From assembly GCA_035553515.1 (NCBI GenBank), contig DATNDG010000002.1, positions 1 through 64,000 on the forward strand: DNA of 64,000 bases. The letters are read 5' to 3'. This DNA comes from DAHUYF01 sp035553515 (GTDB taxonomy: Bacteria; Pseudomonadota; Alphaproteobacteria; ATCC43930; CGMCC-115725). The position numbers and the translations under genes are program-made. Shown here piece by piece: positions 44,262 to 53,384 of the stretch; position 1 is the first letter of the stretch; the number at the start of each line of letters is the position of its first letter. The notes beneath the pieces were generated by a model. It did no database searches. It worked only from the letters and a program-made list of their open reading frames with translations, and was not told the origin of the DNA.

Positions 44262-45569
44262 ATGCCTGACGACGGCCGTCTCATCTGCGCCGAGAAGGTC
44301 TGCAAGACCTACCAGACGGCCGAGACGTCGGGCCGGCTGGTGCTCGATCACGTCGATTTCTCGCTCTTCGAGGGCGAGATCGTCGCCATCCTCGGCAAGT
44401 CTGGCTCGGGCAAATCGACCTTCCTGCGCGTCCTCGCCGGCCTCACCCCGCCGACCGAGGGCCGCGTCGCCTATCGCGGGCGCGCCGTCGACGGGCCGGC
44501 GCAGGGCATCGCCATGGTGTTCCAGACCTTCGCGCTCTTCCCCTGGCTTACCGTGCTCGGCAATGTCGAGCTCGGCCTCGAGGCGCAGGGCGTGCCGCGC
44601 GCCGAGCGCCGGCAGCGTGCGCTGAAGGCGATCGACGTCATCGGCCTCGACGGCTTCGAATCCGCCTATCCCAAGGAGCTGTCGGGCGGCATGCGTCAGC
44701 GCGTCGGATTCGCGCGCGCGCTGGTGGTCAATCCCGATGTGCTGCTGCTCGACGAACCGTTCTCGGCGCTCGACGTGCTGACCGCCGAGACGCTGCGCGG
44801 CGACCTGATGGATCTCTGGATCGAGCGGCGGGTGCCGACCAAGGGCATCATCCTGGTTTCGCACAACATCGAAGAGGCGGTGGAGATCGCCGACCGCATC
44901 ATCATCTTCGGCAGCGATCCCGGTCACATCCGCGCCGAGATCCCGGTGACGCTGCCGCGGCCGCGCGACCCCGCCAGCCCGCGCTTCCAGCAGATCGTCG
45001 ACGAGGTCTACGCCATCCTCACCACGGTCCCGGGACGCGAGGCCGGGCGGCGCGGCGCGCGCGGCGTCGAGCAAGTGGGCATCGGCTACCGCATTCCGGC
45101 CGCCTCGATTCAGCAGCTGGTGGGCTTGCTCGACGCGATCAGCGCGCCGCCCTATTCCGGCCGCGCCGACCTGCCGCATCTGGTGGAGAGCGAGCATATC
45201 GAGGACGAGGCGCTCTTCGTGCTCATCGAGGCGCTGCAGCTCCTGGGATTCGCCCAGGTCGCCGGCGGCGACATCTGGGCGACGCCGGTCGGGCGCAATT
45301 TCGCCGAAGCCGATCTACAGACGCGCAAGCAGATCTTCGCCGATCAGCTCCGCCGCAACATTCCGCTTGCGGCCCATATCCGCAAGGTGCTGGACGAGCG
45401 GCCCGGCCACAGCGCGCCCGAAGGACGCTTCCTCGCCGAGCTCGAGGATCACCTCTCCGAGGAGGAGGCGGCCGAAGTGCTCGAGACGATGATCAATTGG
45501 GGCCGCTACGCCGAGCTCTTCGCTTATGATTACGATCGCGGCGTGCTGAGCCTCGAAAATCCGACCTGA
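44262..45569 (+). CDS. ABC transporter ATPase with C-terminal AAA-associated domain
   Basis: The 435-residue protein has an N-terminal NitT/TauT-type ATPase: Walker A Gly-Lys-Ser-Gly-Ser-Gly-Lys-Ser-Thr, signature Leu-Ser-Gly-Gly-Met-Arg-Gln-Arg and Walker B Val-Leu-Leu-Leu-Asp-Glu-Pro. From about residue 265 follows an AAA-associated C-terminal domain of about 160 residues, with acidic helices (Leu-Ser-Glu-Glu-Glu-Ala-Ala-Glu). That domain probably regulates activity or senses a ligand. It works with the fused permease upstream. Confidence 0.9.
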   Translation: MPDDGRLICAEKVCKTYQTAETSGRLVLDHVDFSLFEGEIVAILGKSGSGKSTFLRVLAGLTPPTEGRVAYRGRAVDGPAQGIAMVFQTFALFPWLTVLGNVELGLEAQGVPRAERRQRALKAIDVIGLDGFESAYPKELSGGMRQRVGFARALVVNPDVLLLDEPFSALDVLTAETLRGDLMDLWIERRVPTKGIILVSHNIEEAVEIADRIIIFGSDPGHIRAEIPVTLPRPRDPASPRFQQIVDEVYAILTTVPGREAGRRGARGVEQVGIGYRIPAASIQQLVGLLDAISAPPYSGRADLPHLVESEHIEDEALFVLIEALQLLGFAQVAGGDIWATPVGRNFAEADLQTRKQIFADQLRRNIPLAAHIRKVLDERPGHSAPEGRFLAELEDHLSEEEAAEVLETMINWGRYAELFAYDYDRGVLSLENPT

Positions 45570-45579
45570 GCGCGGCGCG

Positions 45580-46788
45580 ATGCTGAGGCCGGGCTCGCTG
45601 CCCTTCACCGCCCTCCTGGGCGCGCTCACCGCGATGACGGCCTTCGCCACCGATATGAGCCTGCCGGCGCTGCCGACGCTGTCGCGCTCGTTTGCCGCTT
45701 CGCCCGAGCGCGTCCAGCTCACGCTGAGCCTGTTCATTCTCGGCTATGGCGGCGGTCAGCTCTTCTACGGCCCGCTCTCCGACCGCTTCGGCCGCCGGCC
45801 GATGCTGCTCGCCGGCCTCGCCATCTACGCTCTGTCCGGCTTTGCCTGCGCGCTGGCGCCGAGCATCGAGGTGCTGGTGACGGCGCGCTTCATCCAGGGG
45901 CTGGGCGGCTGCGTCGGCCCGATCCTCGGCCGCGCCGTGGTGCGCGACCATTACAGCGGCGTGCGTGCGGCGCAGATGCTCTCCTATGTGATGCTGGTCT
46001 TCGCGCTGGCGCCGATGGTGGCGCCGCTGCTCGGCGGCGTGCTGCTGAGCCTCTTCGGCTGGCCATCCATCTTCTTCGCCTTCGGCGTCTTCGGCCTGGT
46101 GCTGATGCTGGTGACCTGGCTGGGATTTGCGGAATCGCTCAGCGTGCCCGACGTCCACGCGCTGGAGCTGGCGCGACTGCTGGCGAATGGCCGCCGGTTC
46201 TTCACCAGCCGCCATTGCGTCGGCTACATGCTGATCAACAGCTTCATCTTCGCCGGGCTCTTCGGCTTCATTTCGGGCTCGCCCTTCGTGTTCATCGAGG
46301 TCTACGGCGTCCCGCCCGGCCGCTTCGGCTTCTACTTCGCGCTGAGCGCGTTCGGCATCGTGCTGGGCGCGCTCGCTAATGGCCGGCTGGTGCGCCGCCG
46401 CGCGCCCGAGCGGGTGCTGCGCCTGGGGCTGACGCTGCTCGCTGCCGCGGGCGGTGCCATGGTGCTGGTCGCGCTCTCCGGGCGCGGCGGCCCGCTCGCC
46501 TTGACGCTCGCCATGCTCGCCTATGTCTTTGCTCAGGGATTGTCGATGCCCAACGCCGTTGCTGCGGCGATGGAGCCGCTCGCCGGCATGGCCGGCATGG
46601 GCGCCTCGTTCCTGGGCGCGATGCAGATGTTGGGCGGCAGCCTCGCCGGCTTGGCGGTGAACGCGCTCTTCGACGGCACGCCGGTGCCGATGGCCGCCAC
46701 CATCGCTGCAATGGGATTGGCCGCCCTGCTGTCCTATTATTCGGTATTGCCCAGAATTTCCCGTGTCGGCGGCGCCGCGACCCTGTAA
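45580..46788 (+). CDS. Bcr/CflA family drug-efflux MFS transporter
   Basis: This 402-residue, 12-helix major facilitator begins with the Bcr/CflA pattern Ala-Thr-Asp-Met-Ser-Leu-Pro-Ala-Leu-Pro in helix 1. Motif A is Gly-Pro-Leu-Ser-Asp-Arg-Phe-Gly-Arg-Arg-Pro, followed by Arg-Phe-Ile-Gln-Gly-Leu-Gly. It probably exports a drug or metabolite by proton antiport. The gene starts 10 bp after the ABC ATPase stop, so it may be part of that transcription unit. Confidence 0.92.
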   Translation: MLRPGSLPFTALLGALTAMTAFATDMSLPALPTLSRSFAASPERVQLTLSLFILGYGGGQLFYGPLSDRFGRRPMLLAGLAIYALSGFACALAPSIEVLVTARFIQGLGGCVGPILGRAVVRDHYSGVRAAQMLSYVMLVFALAPMVAPLLGGVLLSLFGWPSIFFAFGVFGLVLMLVTWLGFAESLSVPDVHALELARLLANGRRFFTSRHCVGYMLINSFIFAGLFGFISGSPFVFIEVYGVPPGRFGFYFALSAFGIVLGALANGRLVRRRAPERVLRLGLTLLAAAGGAMVLVALSGRGGPLALTLAMLAYVFAQGLSMPNAVAAAMEPLAGMAGMGASFLGAMQMLGGSLAGLAVNALFDGTPVPMAATIAAMGLAALLSYYSVLPRISRVGGAATL

Positions 46789-46886
46789 GACGGCGCGCGG
46801 GGTTGACCGGAGAGCCGAGCTCCCACAACCTTCCCGCCGGGAGCCGCGCCCGGCTTCTTCTCAAGCGATTGGAGGCGGAACGCATC

Positions 46887-47435
46887 ATGCTTCAGCTCAT
46901 CAACCCGGCCGCGCGCAGCCTTGCTGCGGCAACCATCCTCGGCGGCGCCGCGCTGCTGGCGAGCCCGGCGAGCGCTGCGACCCTCGCCTCGTCTCCGGCG
47001 CCGCTGCTGCTGGCTCAGGCGCAAACCCAGACCGCGCCCGCGCCGCAAGCCACGCCGGCAAAGCCGCATCGCATGACCATGTCGGAGCGCGTGGAGGAGC
47101 ATATCAAGCGCCTGCACACCGAGCTCAAGATCACGCCGGCGCAGCAGCAGCAGTGGGACGCGGTGGCGCAGGCGATGCGCGACGACGCCAAGTCGATGGA
47201 GGAGGCGATCGAGCAGCGCCGGCAGGCGAAGTCGATGACCGCGGTCGATGATCTCAAGGCGTACCAGGCCATCGCCGAGACGCACGCTCAGGGAGTGCAG
47301 AAGCTCGTCGCCGCTTTCGAGCCGCTCTACGAGTCGATGTCGCCCGAGCAGAAGAAGAACGCCGATACCGTCTTCAGCCACGCCGGGCATCACGCGCACC
47401 ACGCGGCCAAGCCGAAGGCGGCGAAGCCGCAGTAA
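46887..47435 (+). CDS. Spy/CpxP-like periplasmic protein (LTXXQ motif)
   Basis: This 182-residue exported helical protein has a signal peptide (Ala-Leu-Leu-Ala-Ser-Pro-Ala-Ser-Ala-Ala) followed by a Gln/Pro linker. The conserved Ile-Thr-Pro-Ala-Gln-Gln-Gln-Gln-Trp of the LTXXQ family comes next, with a second Met-Ser-Pro-Glu-Gln-Lys copy near residue 155. The tail is rich in His, Ala and Lys. Spy-type proteins are envelope chaperones or stress sensors. GGAGG lies 11 bases before ATG 46887. Confidence 0.87.
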   Translation: MLQLINPAARSLAAATILGGAALLASPASAATLASSPAPLLLAQAQTQTAPAPQATPAKPHRMTMSERVEEHIKRLHTELKITPAQQQQWDAVAQAMRDDAKSMEEAIEQRRQAKSMTAVDDLKAYQAIAETHAQGVQKLVAAFEPLYESMSPEQKKNADTVFSHAGHHAHHAAKPKAAKPQ

Positions 47436-47467
47436 GCGCGGCACGCGGCACGCAGCAAGGAGGATCC

Positions 47468-47764
47468 ATGTTCACTGCGAGGGGAATGCGCTCGGCGCTT
47501 GCCGGCGCGATGCTTGGCGTCATGCTTGCCGGCGTCGCCGCGGTGGCGGCACGTGCCCAGGACGAACGGCGGCACGAGGAGCAGGTCCGACCGCCTGACC
47601 GCGACCGCGACCGGCACGACCATGACGAGCATCGCCGGGTCGATCGCGACTACTATTATGCGCCGCCGCCGCCGGCAGCGGTCTATGCGCCACCGCCGGT
47701 GGTCTATGCGCCACCGCCTCCGCCGGCGGGGATCACGCTGATGATCCCGTTCTTCTTCCGCTAA
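47468..47764 (+). CDS. Small secreted Arg/His/Tyr/Pro-rich protein
   Basis: The 98-residue protein has a signal peptide (Ala-Gly-Val-Ala-Ala-Val-Ala-Ala-Arg-Ala) and a charged Arg/Asp/His segment. Repeats of Val-Tyr-Ala-Pro-Pro-Pro follow, then a final Met-Ile-Pro-Phe-Phe-Phe-Arg. AAGGAGGA precedes the ATG strongly. It lies 32 bp after the Spy-like gene and is probably co-transcribed with it. Similar short proteins recur in alphaproteobacteria without known function. Confidence 0.72.
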   Translation: MFTARGMRSALAGAMLGVMLAGVAAVAARAQDERRHEEQVRPPDRDRDRHDHDEHRRVDRDYYYAPPPPAAVYAPPPVVYAPPPPPAGITLMIPFFFR

Positions 47765-47818
47765 GGGCCATCTGCCGGCTTTGCCGTCGCGGCGCGGCTG
47801 TGATAGGCAAGGCGGGTC

Positions 47819-48928
47819 ATGCCGAGCGGAAGCCTTGCGCCGATGCTGGACGCCGCCTTTCGCGGCGGCGCGGCAGCGCTCCTGCTGCTGCTGGGGGCGC
47901 TGTTGCTGCGCCAGGCACGGCGCTCCCCGGCCGCGCTCTATGGCGGGCTGTCGCTGCTCAGCACCATCGCCTATCTGATCAATTCCTGGCCGGCGATCTT
48001 CGATCGCCGCCCGTTCTGGCTGCTGCCGGTCATGCTGATCAGCATGGGAACGCAGGCGCTGCTCTTCCTCTTCGCCAGGGCCTGCTTCGATGACGAGTTC
48101 AGGGCATCCTGGCGCGACGGGCTGCCCTGGCTGGGCCTGGTCGGGCTCGGATTCTGGTGCGCCTGCTCCGGCCGGCCGCTGATCTGCTACGGCTTCCAGG
48201 CAGCGCAGCTCGCCTTCGTCGCGCTCATCATCCATCAGGCGTTGCGCGGCCGCTCAAGCGATTTGATCGAGGGCCGCCGCCGCTTTCGCCTGGTGCTGGT
48301 AAGCGCCGCCGCCGGCTACTCGCTGCTGATCATCGTGCTCGAGATGACCTTGCGCGGGCCGGCCTTCGTATCGCCGGTGAGCGCCGGCAATGCGGCGGGC
48401 ATGCTCGCCTTCGCCTTCACGCTGGCCTTGGCCGAGCTGTCATTGGCCCCGCGCGGTGGCTTCGTGCCGCTGCCGGCGCCGCGTCGCACGGTGCCGCCCG
48501 AGCCGGCGGACGGAGGCGCGCAGGATGCCGCCTTGCTCGAAAAGCTGCGCCGCCTCATGGAGCAGGAGAAGGTCTATCGCGAAGAGGGCTTGGCCATCGC
48601 CTCGCTCGCGCAGCGTCTCGCCATTCCCGAATACCGGCTGCGCCGGCTCATCAACCAGCGGCTCGGTCATCGCAACTTCAGCAGCTTCGTCAACGGCTAC
48701 CGCCTCGCCGATGCGCGCGCGGCGCTGGCCGATCCGGCGCAGGCCCAGGTGCCGGTCGTCACCATCGCCCTCGATGCCGGGTTTCAGTCGCTGGGCCCCT
48801 TCAACCGCGCCTTCAAGGCCGAGACCGGCCTGACGCCGACCGACTACCGCCGCCGCGAGCTGGAACGAGTTGGAAAATCCGGCTCACCCTCGCCGAATTC
48901 CGAAATCGGCAAGCCGATCCCCGCCTGA
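47819..48928 (+). CDS. Membrane-bound AraC-family transcriptional regulator
   Basis: The 369-residue protein has six or seven N-terminal transmembrane helices (about residues 15-215) and a C-terminal AraC DNA-binding domain. Ile-Ala-Ser-Leu-Ala-Gln-Arg-Leu-Ala-Ile-Pro-Glu-Tyr-Arg-Leu-Arg-Arg forms the first helix-turn-helix, and Ala-Gly-Phe-Gln-Ser-Leu-Gly-Pro-Phe-Asn-Arg-Ala-Phe the second. Such one-component regulators sense membrane or external signals. The target may be the adjacent sterol-desaturase-like gene 75 bp downstream. Confidence 0.88.
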   Translation: MPSGSLAPMLDAAFRGGAAALLLLLGALLLRQARRSPAALYGGLSLLSTIAYLINSWPAIFDRRPFWLLPVMLISMGTQALLFLFARACFDDEFRASWRDGLPWLGLVGLGFWCACSGRPLICYGFQAAQLAFVALIIHQALRGRSSDLIEGRRRFRLVLVSAAAGYSLLIIVLEMTLRGPAFVSPVSAGNAAGMLAFAFTLALAELSLAPRGGFVPLPAPRRTVPPEPADGGAQDAALLEKLRRLMEQEKVYREEGLAIASLAQRLAIPEYRLRRLINQRLGHRNFSSFVNGYRLADARAALADPAQAQVPVVTIALDAGFQSLGPFNRAFKAETGLTPTDYRRRELERVGKSGSPSPNSEIGKPIPA

Positions 48929-49003
48929 CTGCGGCTTCGGCGAGCCGCGAGCGGCCCCCTCCGGCAGGCTGCCTCCAGTAGATGCACCCGCTGGAGGGGT
49001 CCC

Positions 49004-49903
49004 GTGAACCAGATATTCTCTGAGATCCAGTTCCTAATGCCGCTCGTCTTCGTGCCGCTGGTCTTCCTGGCCGCCGGGGTCGAGGCCGCCGTCCTGTCGG
49101 TCCGGGGCGGCTACAACGGGCGCGCCGCGCTCGCCTCGCTGTCGGACGCGCTTGGCCGCGAATACATCGTCCATCGCTTCCTCCCGGTGAGCCTCGCCGC
49201 GCCGGTGATCGGCTGGACCTGGACGCACCGCATCGCCACCGTGCCGCTCAACGGCGCTGCCGTGCTCGCCGCGCTCTTTCTCGGCCAGGAGTTCTGCTAC
49301 TACTGGTTCCACCGTGCCTCGCACCGGGTCCGCTGGTTCTGGGCGACACATGCCATCCATCATTCGAGCAACCAGCTCAACCTCTCCGCCGCCTTCCGCT
49401 TCGGCTGGTTCGACCGGATCAGCGGCAGCGGCATCTTCTATGCGCCGCTGGTGTGGCTGGGATTTCCGCCGGTCGCGGTCTTTGCGGTGCTGTCGCTCAA
49501 CCTGCTCTACCAGTTCATGCTGCACGCCACCTGGATCCCGAAGCTGGGCTGGCTCGAATACGTGCTCAACACGCCGTCGCATCATCGCGTGCATCACGCA
49601 TCGAACCCGCTCTATCTCGACGCCAATTACGGTGGCGTGCTCATCGTCTTCGACCGGCTGTTCGGCACCTTCATCCCCGAGCGCGACGACATGCCCTGCC
49701 GTTATGGGCTGGTAAAGCCGTTGCTCTCCAACAACCCCGTGCTGTTTAATTTTTTCGAGTGGCGTGCGCTGGCGCGCGACCTCGGGCAGGCGCGGAGCTG
49801 GCGCGAGCGCGTCCTCTACCTCTTTGGTCCGCCGGGCTGGCGGCCGGACGGGCAGGGCTGGACGACGGAGGATGTGCGCCGCGCCGCCTTGCCGGCAGAA
49901 TAG
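49004..49903 (+). CDS. Sterol desaturase / fatty acid hydroxylase family protein
   Basis: The 299-residue membrane di-iron oxygenase has the histidine motifs His-Arg-Ala-Ser-His (near residue 104), His-Ala-Ile-His-His (near 119) and His-His-Arg-Val-His-His (near 201), with four or more transmembrane segments. Members hydroxylate or desaturate fatty acids, sterols or carotenoids at the membrane surface; the substrate is open. The start is GTG with GGAGGGG upstream. It is followed after 29 bp by a PQQ dehydrogenase gene. Confidence 0.9.
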   Translation: MNQIFSEIQFLMPLVFVPLVFLAAGVEAAVLSVRGGYNGRAALASLSDALGREYIVHRFLPVSLAAPVIGWTWTHRIATVPLNGAAVLAALFLGQEFCYYWFHRASHRVRWFWATHAIHHSSNQLNLSAAFRFGWFDRISGSGIFYAPLVWLGFPPVAVFAVLSLNLLYQFMLHATWIPKLGWLEYVLNTPSHHRVHHASNPLYLDANYGGVLIVFDRLFGTFIPERDDMPCRYGLVKPLLSNNPVLFNFFEWRALARDLGQARSWRERVLYLFGPPGWRPDGQGWTTEDVRRAALPAE

Positions 49904-49932
49904 ATTTGGCACGGGAGCGCGAGGGGGGATCC

Positions 49933-51837
49933 ATGCGGCTTGTCCTGATGGTGCTCGCGATCATCTTCGGCCTTTCCGGCGCGGCAGCGGCCCAGGGCTG
50001 GCCCGATTATGGCGGCGACCCCGGCGGAATGCGCTATTCCGCCGCCCGGCAGATCACCCGCGACAATGTCGGCAAGCTCACCCTCGCCTGGACCTATCAC
50101 ACCGGCGAAGCGGCGCGGCGGGGTGCTGCGTTCCAGCACAGCTCTTTCGAGGGAACGCCGGTGCTTGCCGACGGCAAGCTCGTCCTCTGCACCCCTTTCG
50201 ACCGCGTGGTCGCGCTCGATCCTGCAACCGGGCGCGAGATCTGGGTATTCGATCCCGCGCTCCCCGCCGACTTCAGGCCGGGGAACGGCTTCGTCTGCCG
50301 CGGCATCGCGATCTGGCGCGATCCGGTCGCCGCGGCTAATTCCGCCTGTGCCACGCGGGTCTTCCTCGGCACCAATGATTCGCGTCTCATCGCCCTCGAC
50401 CTGGCCACCGGCCGGCGCTGCACGGGCTTCGGCAAAGATGGCGAGGTCGCGCTGCCGCCCGACATCGCGCCCCGCTATCCCGGCGAGCTGCAGATCGACT
50501 CCGCGCCGGTGCTGGTCAACGACACGCTGATCGTCGGCTCGGCCGTCGACGACATGTCGCGCGAGCGCGCGCCGAGCGGCACGGTGCACGCCTTCGACGC
50601 GCGCAGCGGCGCGCCGCGCTGGAGCTTCGATCCGGTGCCGCGCCGCGCTGGCGATCCTGCCGCCGCGTCCTGGTCGGATGCGAGCTATCTGCGCAATGCC
50701 GGCGGCGGCGCCTGGGCGCCGATCTCGGTCGATGCGGCGCGCGACCTGGTGTTCCTGCCGACGGCGGGACCGACGGCCTCCTTCTATGGCGGCGGGCGCC
50801 CGGGCAACGATCTCTATACCTCCTCGGTCGTCGCCTTGCGCGGCGCGACCGGCGCCGTGGTGTGGCATTTTCAGACGACGCATCACGACATCTGGGATGA
50901 GGATGTGGCGGCGCAGCCGAGCCTGGTCACGATCCATCGCGACGGTCGCGCCATCGACGCGGTGGTGGTCGCCACCAAGACAGGCTTCGTCTTCGTGCTC
51001 GACCGCGACACCGGCAAGCCGCTCTTCCCGGTGGAGGAGCGGAAATTCCCGGCGAGCGATGTTCCCGGCGAGGTGACATCACCGACCCAGCCGGTGCCTT
51101 TGGCGCCGCCGCCGCTCATTCCGCAGCGCCTCACCCCGGACGATGCCTGGGGCCTCTTCTATTTCGACAAGCTCGCCTGCCGCCACCGGCTCGAGGCGCT
51201 CGACACGCGCGGCCTCTACACACCGCCGAGCCTCAAGGGCACCGTGCTCTTCCCCTTCAGCGGCGGCGGCGCCAATTGGGGCGGCGGCGCGGTCGATCCG
51301 GCACGCGGTCTCTTCGTCATCAACATGATGCGCCTTGCGCATGCGGTGCGCCTGGTGCCGCGCGCGGACGAGGCGGCTGCGCGCGCCGCCTCGCCGAAGG
51401 TCGAAATTGGTGCGGCGCTCGGCACGCCTTACGCAGCAAAGCGGGAGCTGCTGACCTCGCCGCTCGGCATCCCGTGCAATGCGCCGCCGTGGAGCGTGCT
51501 CTCCGCGGTCGATCTCAATGCGGGCAAGATCCGGTGGCAGGTGCCGCTGGGCTCGATGGCGCTGGGCTTTATCCACGGCGTGCCCGGCATCGGCGGCCCG
51601 ATCGTCACCGCGGGCGGCCTCGTCTTCATCGGCGCGACCATGGATCACCGGCTGCACGCCTTCGACATCGATACCGGCAAGGAGCTGTGGCAGGCGAAGC
51701 TGCCGTACGGTGGCCAGGCGACGCCGATGACCTATGTCGCCGGCGGCCGCCAGTTCGTCGTCATTGCCGCCGGCGGCCAATTCCGCATGGACACGCCGCT
51801 GGGCGACGCCGTGGTCGCTTACGCCCTGCCGCCGTGA
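49933..51837 (+). CDS. PQQ-dependent dehydrogenase, periplasmic
   Basis: The 634-residue protein has a signal peptide (cleavage after Ala-Ala-Ala-Ala-Gln near residue 21) and an eight-bladed quinoprotein propeller like the domain of glucose dehydrogenase Gcd. Blade motifs include Thr-Leu-Ala-Trp-Thr-Tyr-His-Thr-Gly, Ala-Leu-Asp-Pro-Ala-Thr-Gly, His-His-Asp-Ile-Trp-Asp-Glu-Asp and Ala-Phe-Asp-Ile-Asp-Thr-Gly-Lys. It has no heme CXXCH motif or N-terminal membrane domain, so electrons must leave through a separate carrier. Substrate (sugar or alcohol) unknown. It ends 6 bp from convergent lysS. Confidence 0.9.
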   Translation: MRLVLMVLAIIFGLSGAAAAQGWPDYGGDPGGMRYSAARQITRDNVGKLTLAWTYHTGEAARRGAAFQHSSFEGTPVLADGKLVLCTPFDRVVALDPATGREIWVFDPALPADFRPGNGFVCRGIAIWRDPVAAANSACATRVFLGTNDSRLIALDLATGRRCTGFGKDGEVALPPDIAPRYPGELQIDSAPVLVNDTLIVGSAVDDMSRERAPSGTVHAFDARSGAPRWSFDPVPRRAGDPAAASWSDASYLRNAGGGAWAPISVDAARDLVFLPTAGPTASFYGGGRPGNDLYTSSVVALRGATGAVVWHFQTTHHDIWDEDVAAQPSLVTIHRDGRAIDAVVVATKTGFVFVLDRDTGKPLFPVEERKFPASDVPGEVTSPTQPVPLAPPPLIPQRLTPDDAWGLFYFDKLACRHRLEALDTRGLYTPPSLKGTVLFPFSGGGANWGGGAVDPARGLFVINMMRLAHAVRLVPRADEAAARAASPKVEIGAALGTPYAAKRELLTSPLGIPCNAPPWSVLSAVDLNAGKIRWQVPLGSMALGFIHGVPGIGGPIVTAGGLVFIGATMDHRLHAFDIDTGKELWQAKLPYGGQATPMTYVAGGRQFVVIAAGGQFRMDTPLGDAVVAYALPP

Positions 51838-51843
51838 GCGCCG

Positions 51844-53319
51844 TCAGCTCTTGGGGCGCATCGTCGGGAAGGCGATGACGTCGCGGATCGAGGGGCTGTC
51901 GGTCAGCAGCATCACCAGACGGTCGATGCCGATGCCGAGCCCGCCGGCCGGCGGCATGCCGTATTCGAGAGCGGTGACGTAATCGGCATCGAGGCGCTGC
52001 GCCTCCTCGTCGCCCTTTTCGCGCTCGGCCATCTGCGCCTCGAAGCGCTGCTGCTGATCGAGGGGATCGTTGATCTCGGAGAAGGCGTTCGCCACCTCCC
52101 AGCCATTGATATAGGTCTCGAAGCGCTCGGTAAGCCGCGGATCGTTCCGATCCGCCTTGGCGAGCGGCGAGATCTCGCGCGGGAAGCCGGTGACGTGGAT
52201 CGGCTGGATGAGCTTGTCCTCGACGCGCGCCGCGAACACCGCCTCGAGCGCGCGGCCCCAGCCGGCGCTGTCGGGGATATCGGCATGCTCGCGCCGCGCC
52301 GCGGCGCGTGCATCCTCGTCGGCGCTGATCGTCAGGAAGTCGATGCCGGTCTCGCGCTTCACCAGCGCCGCCATGCTCTCGTGCGGCCAGGCTCCGCCGA
52401 GCTCGATCTCGTGCGTGCCGTAGTGGATGCGCGTGCCGCCCAGCACCTCGCGCGCGATCTCAGCGACCAGCGTCTCGGTGAGCGACATCATCGCCTTGTA
52501 GTCGACATAGGCCTGATAGAGCTCGAGCGAGGTGAATTCCGGGTTGTGCCGCGGCGAGATCCCCTCGTTGCGGAAATTGCGGTTGATCTCGAAAAGCTTG
52601 TCCGAGAGCCCGCCGACCAGCAGGCGCTTCAGATGGAGCTCCGGCGCGATGCGCAGATAGAGCTCCATGTCGAGCGTGTTGTGGTGCGTGACGAAGGGTT
52701 TGGCCGTGGCGCCGCCGGGAATGACGTGCAGCATCGGCGTCTCGACCTCGAGGAATCCCTGGTCGATGAGGAGCCGCCGCATCGTGGCGATGATGCGCGA
52801 GCGCCGGCGCAGCACCTCGCGGCTTTCCTCGTTCACGATCAGGTCGAGGTAGCGCTGGCGGTAGCGGGTCTCGAGATCGGCGAGGCCGTGATACTTCTCG
52901 GGCAGCGGCAGCAGCGCTTTCGCCAGCACGGCGAGGCGCGTCGCATTCACCGTGAGCTCGCCGCGCCGCGTCCGCCGCACGATGCCGTCGACGCCGATGA
53001 AGTCGCCGAGATCGAGCTGGTCGAGCAGCGCGCTGGCGCTCTCGCCGAGCGCCTTGCGGTCGCTGAACACCTGGATCTTGCCCGAGGCGTCGTGGAGGTC
53101 GATGAACATGCCGCTGTTGCGGATGGCGCGGATGCGCCCGGCGATGCTGATGCGGTCCTCGGTGACGGTATCGGGCGGCAGTGCGGCATAGCGCTGCTCC
53201 AGCGCCTTCGCCTCGGCGCTGCGCGGCCATTCATAGGGATAGGGATCGATGCCCAGCGCCTTGAGCTGCGCGAGCTTCTTCAGCCGCGCGCTGCGGAATT
53301 CGTTTTCCTCTTCTGACAT
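51844..53319 (-). CDS. lysS: Lysine--tRNA ligase, class II
   Basis: This 491-residue class II synthetase has an N-terminal OB-fold anticodon domain (Ile-Ser-Ile-Ala-Gly-Arg-Ile-Arg-Ala-Ile-Arg-Asn-Ser-Gly-Lys/Met type). Motif 2 reads Phe-Glu-Ile-Asn-Arg-Asn-Phe-Arg-Asn-Glu-Gly, and motif 3 Gly-Leu-Gly-Ile-Gly-Ile-Asp-Arg-Leu. ATG 53319 with GGAG upstream is preferred to the longer frame. This is the bacterial class II type, not the archaeal-like class I enzyme found in some alphaproteobacteria. Confidence 0.96.
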   Translation of the reverse strand: MSEEENEFRSARLKKLAQLKALGIDPYPYEWPRSAEAKALEQRYAALPPDTVTEDRISIAGRIRAIRNSGMFIDLHDASGKIQVFSDRKALGESASALLDQLDLGDFIGVDGIVRRTRRGELTVNATRLAVLAKALLPLPEKYHGLADLETRYRQRYLDLIVNEESREVLRRRSRIIATMRRLLIDQGFLEVETPMLHVIPGGATAKPFVTHHNTLDMELYLRIAPELHLKRLLVGGLSDKLFEINRNFRNEGISPRHNPEFTSLELYQAYVDYKAMMSLTETLVAEIAREVLGGTRIHYGTHEIELGGAWPHESMAALVKRETGIDFLTISADEDARAAARREHADIPDSAGWGRALEAVFAARVEDKLIQPIHVTGFPREISPLAKADRNDPRLTERFETYINGWEVANAFSEINDPLDQQQRFEAQMAEREKGDEEAQRLDADYVTALEYGMPPAGGLGIGIDRLVMLLTDSPSIRDVIAFPTMRPKS

Positions 53320-53384
53320 ACCCGCTCCGTCGCCGAGACGCGCCTGTTGTAGTGCTTTGCCCACAAAGCGCAACCGCGGCCCGT

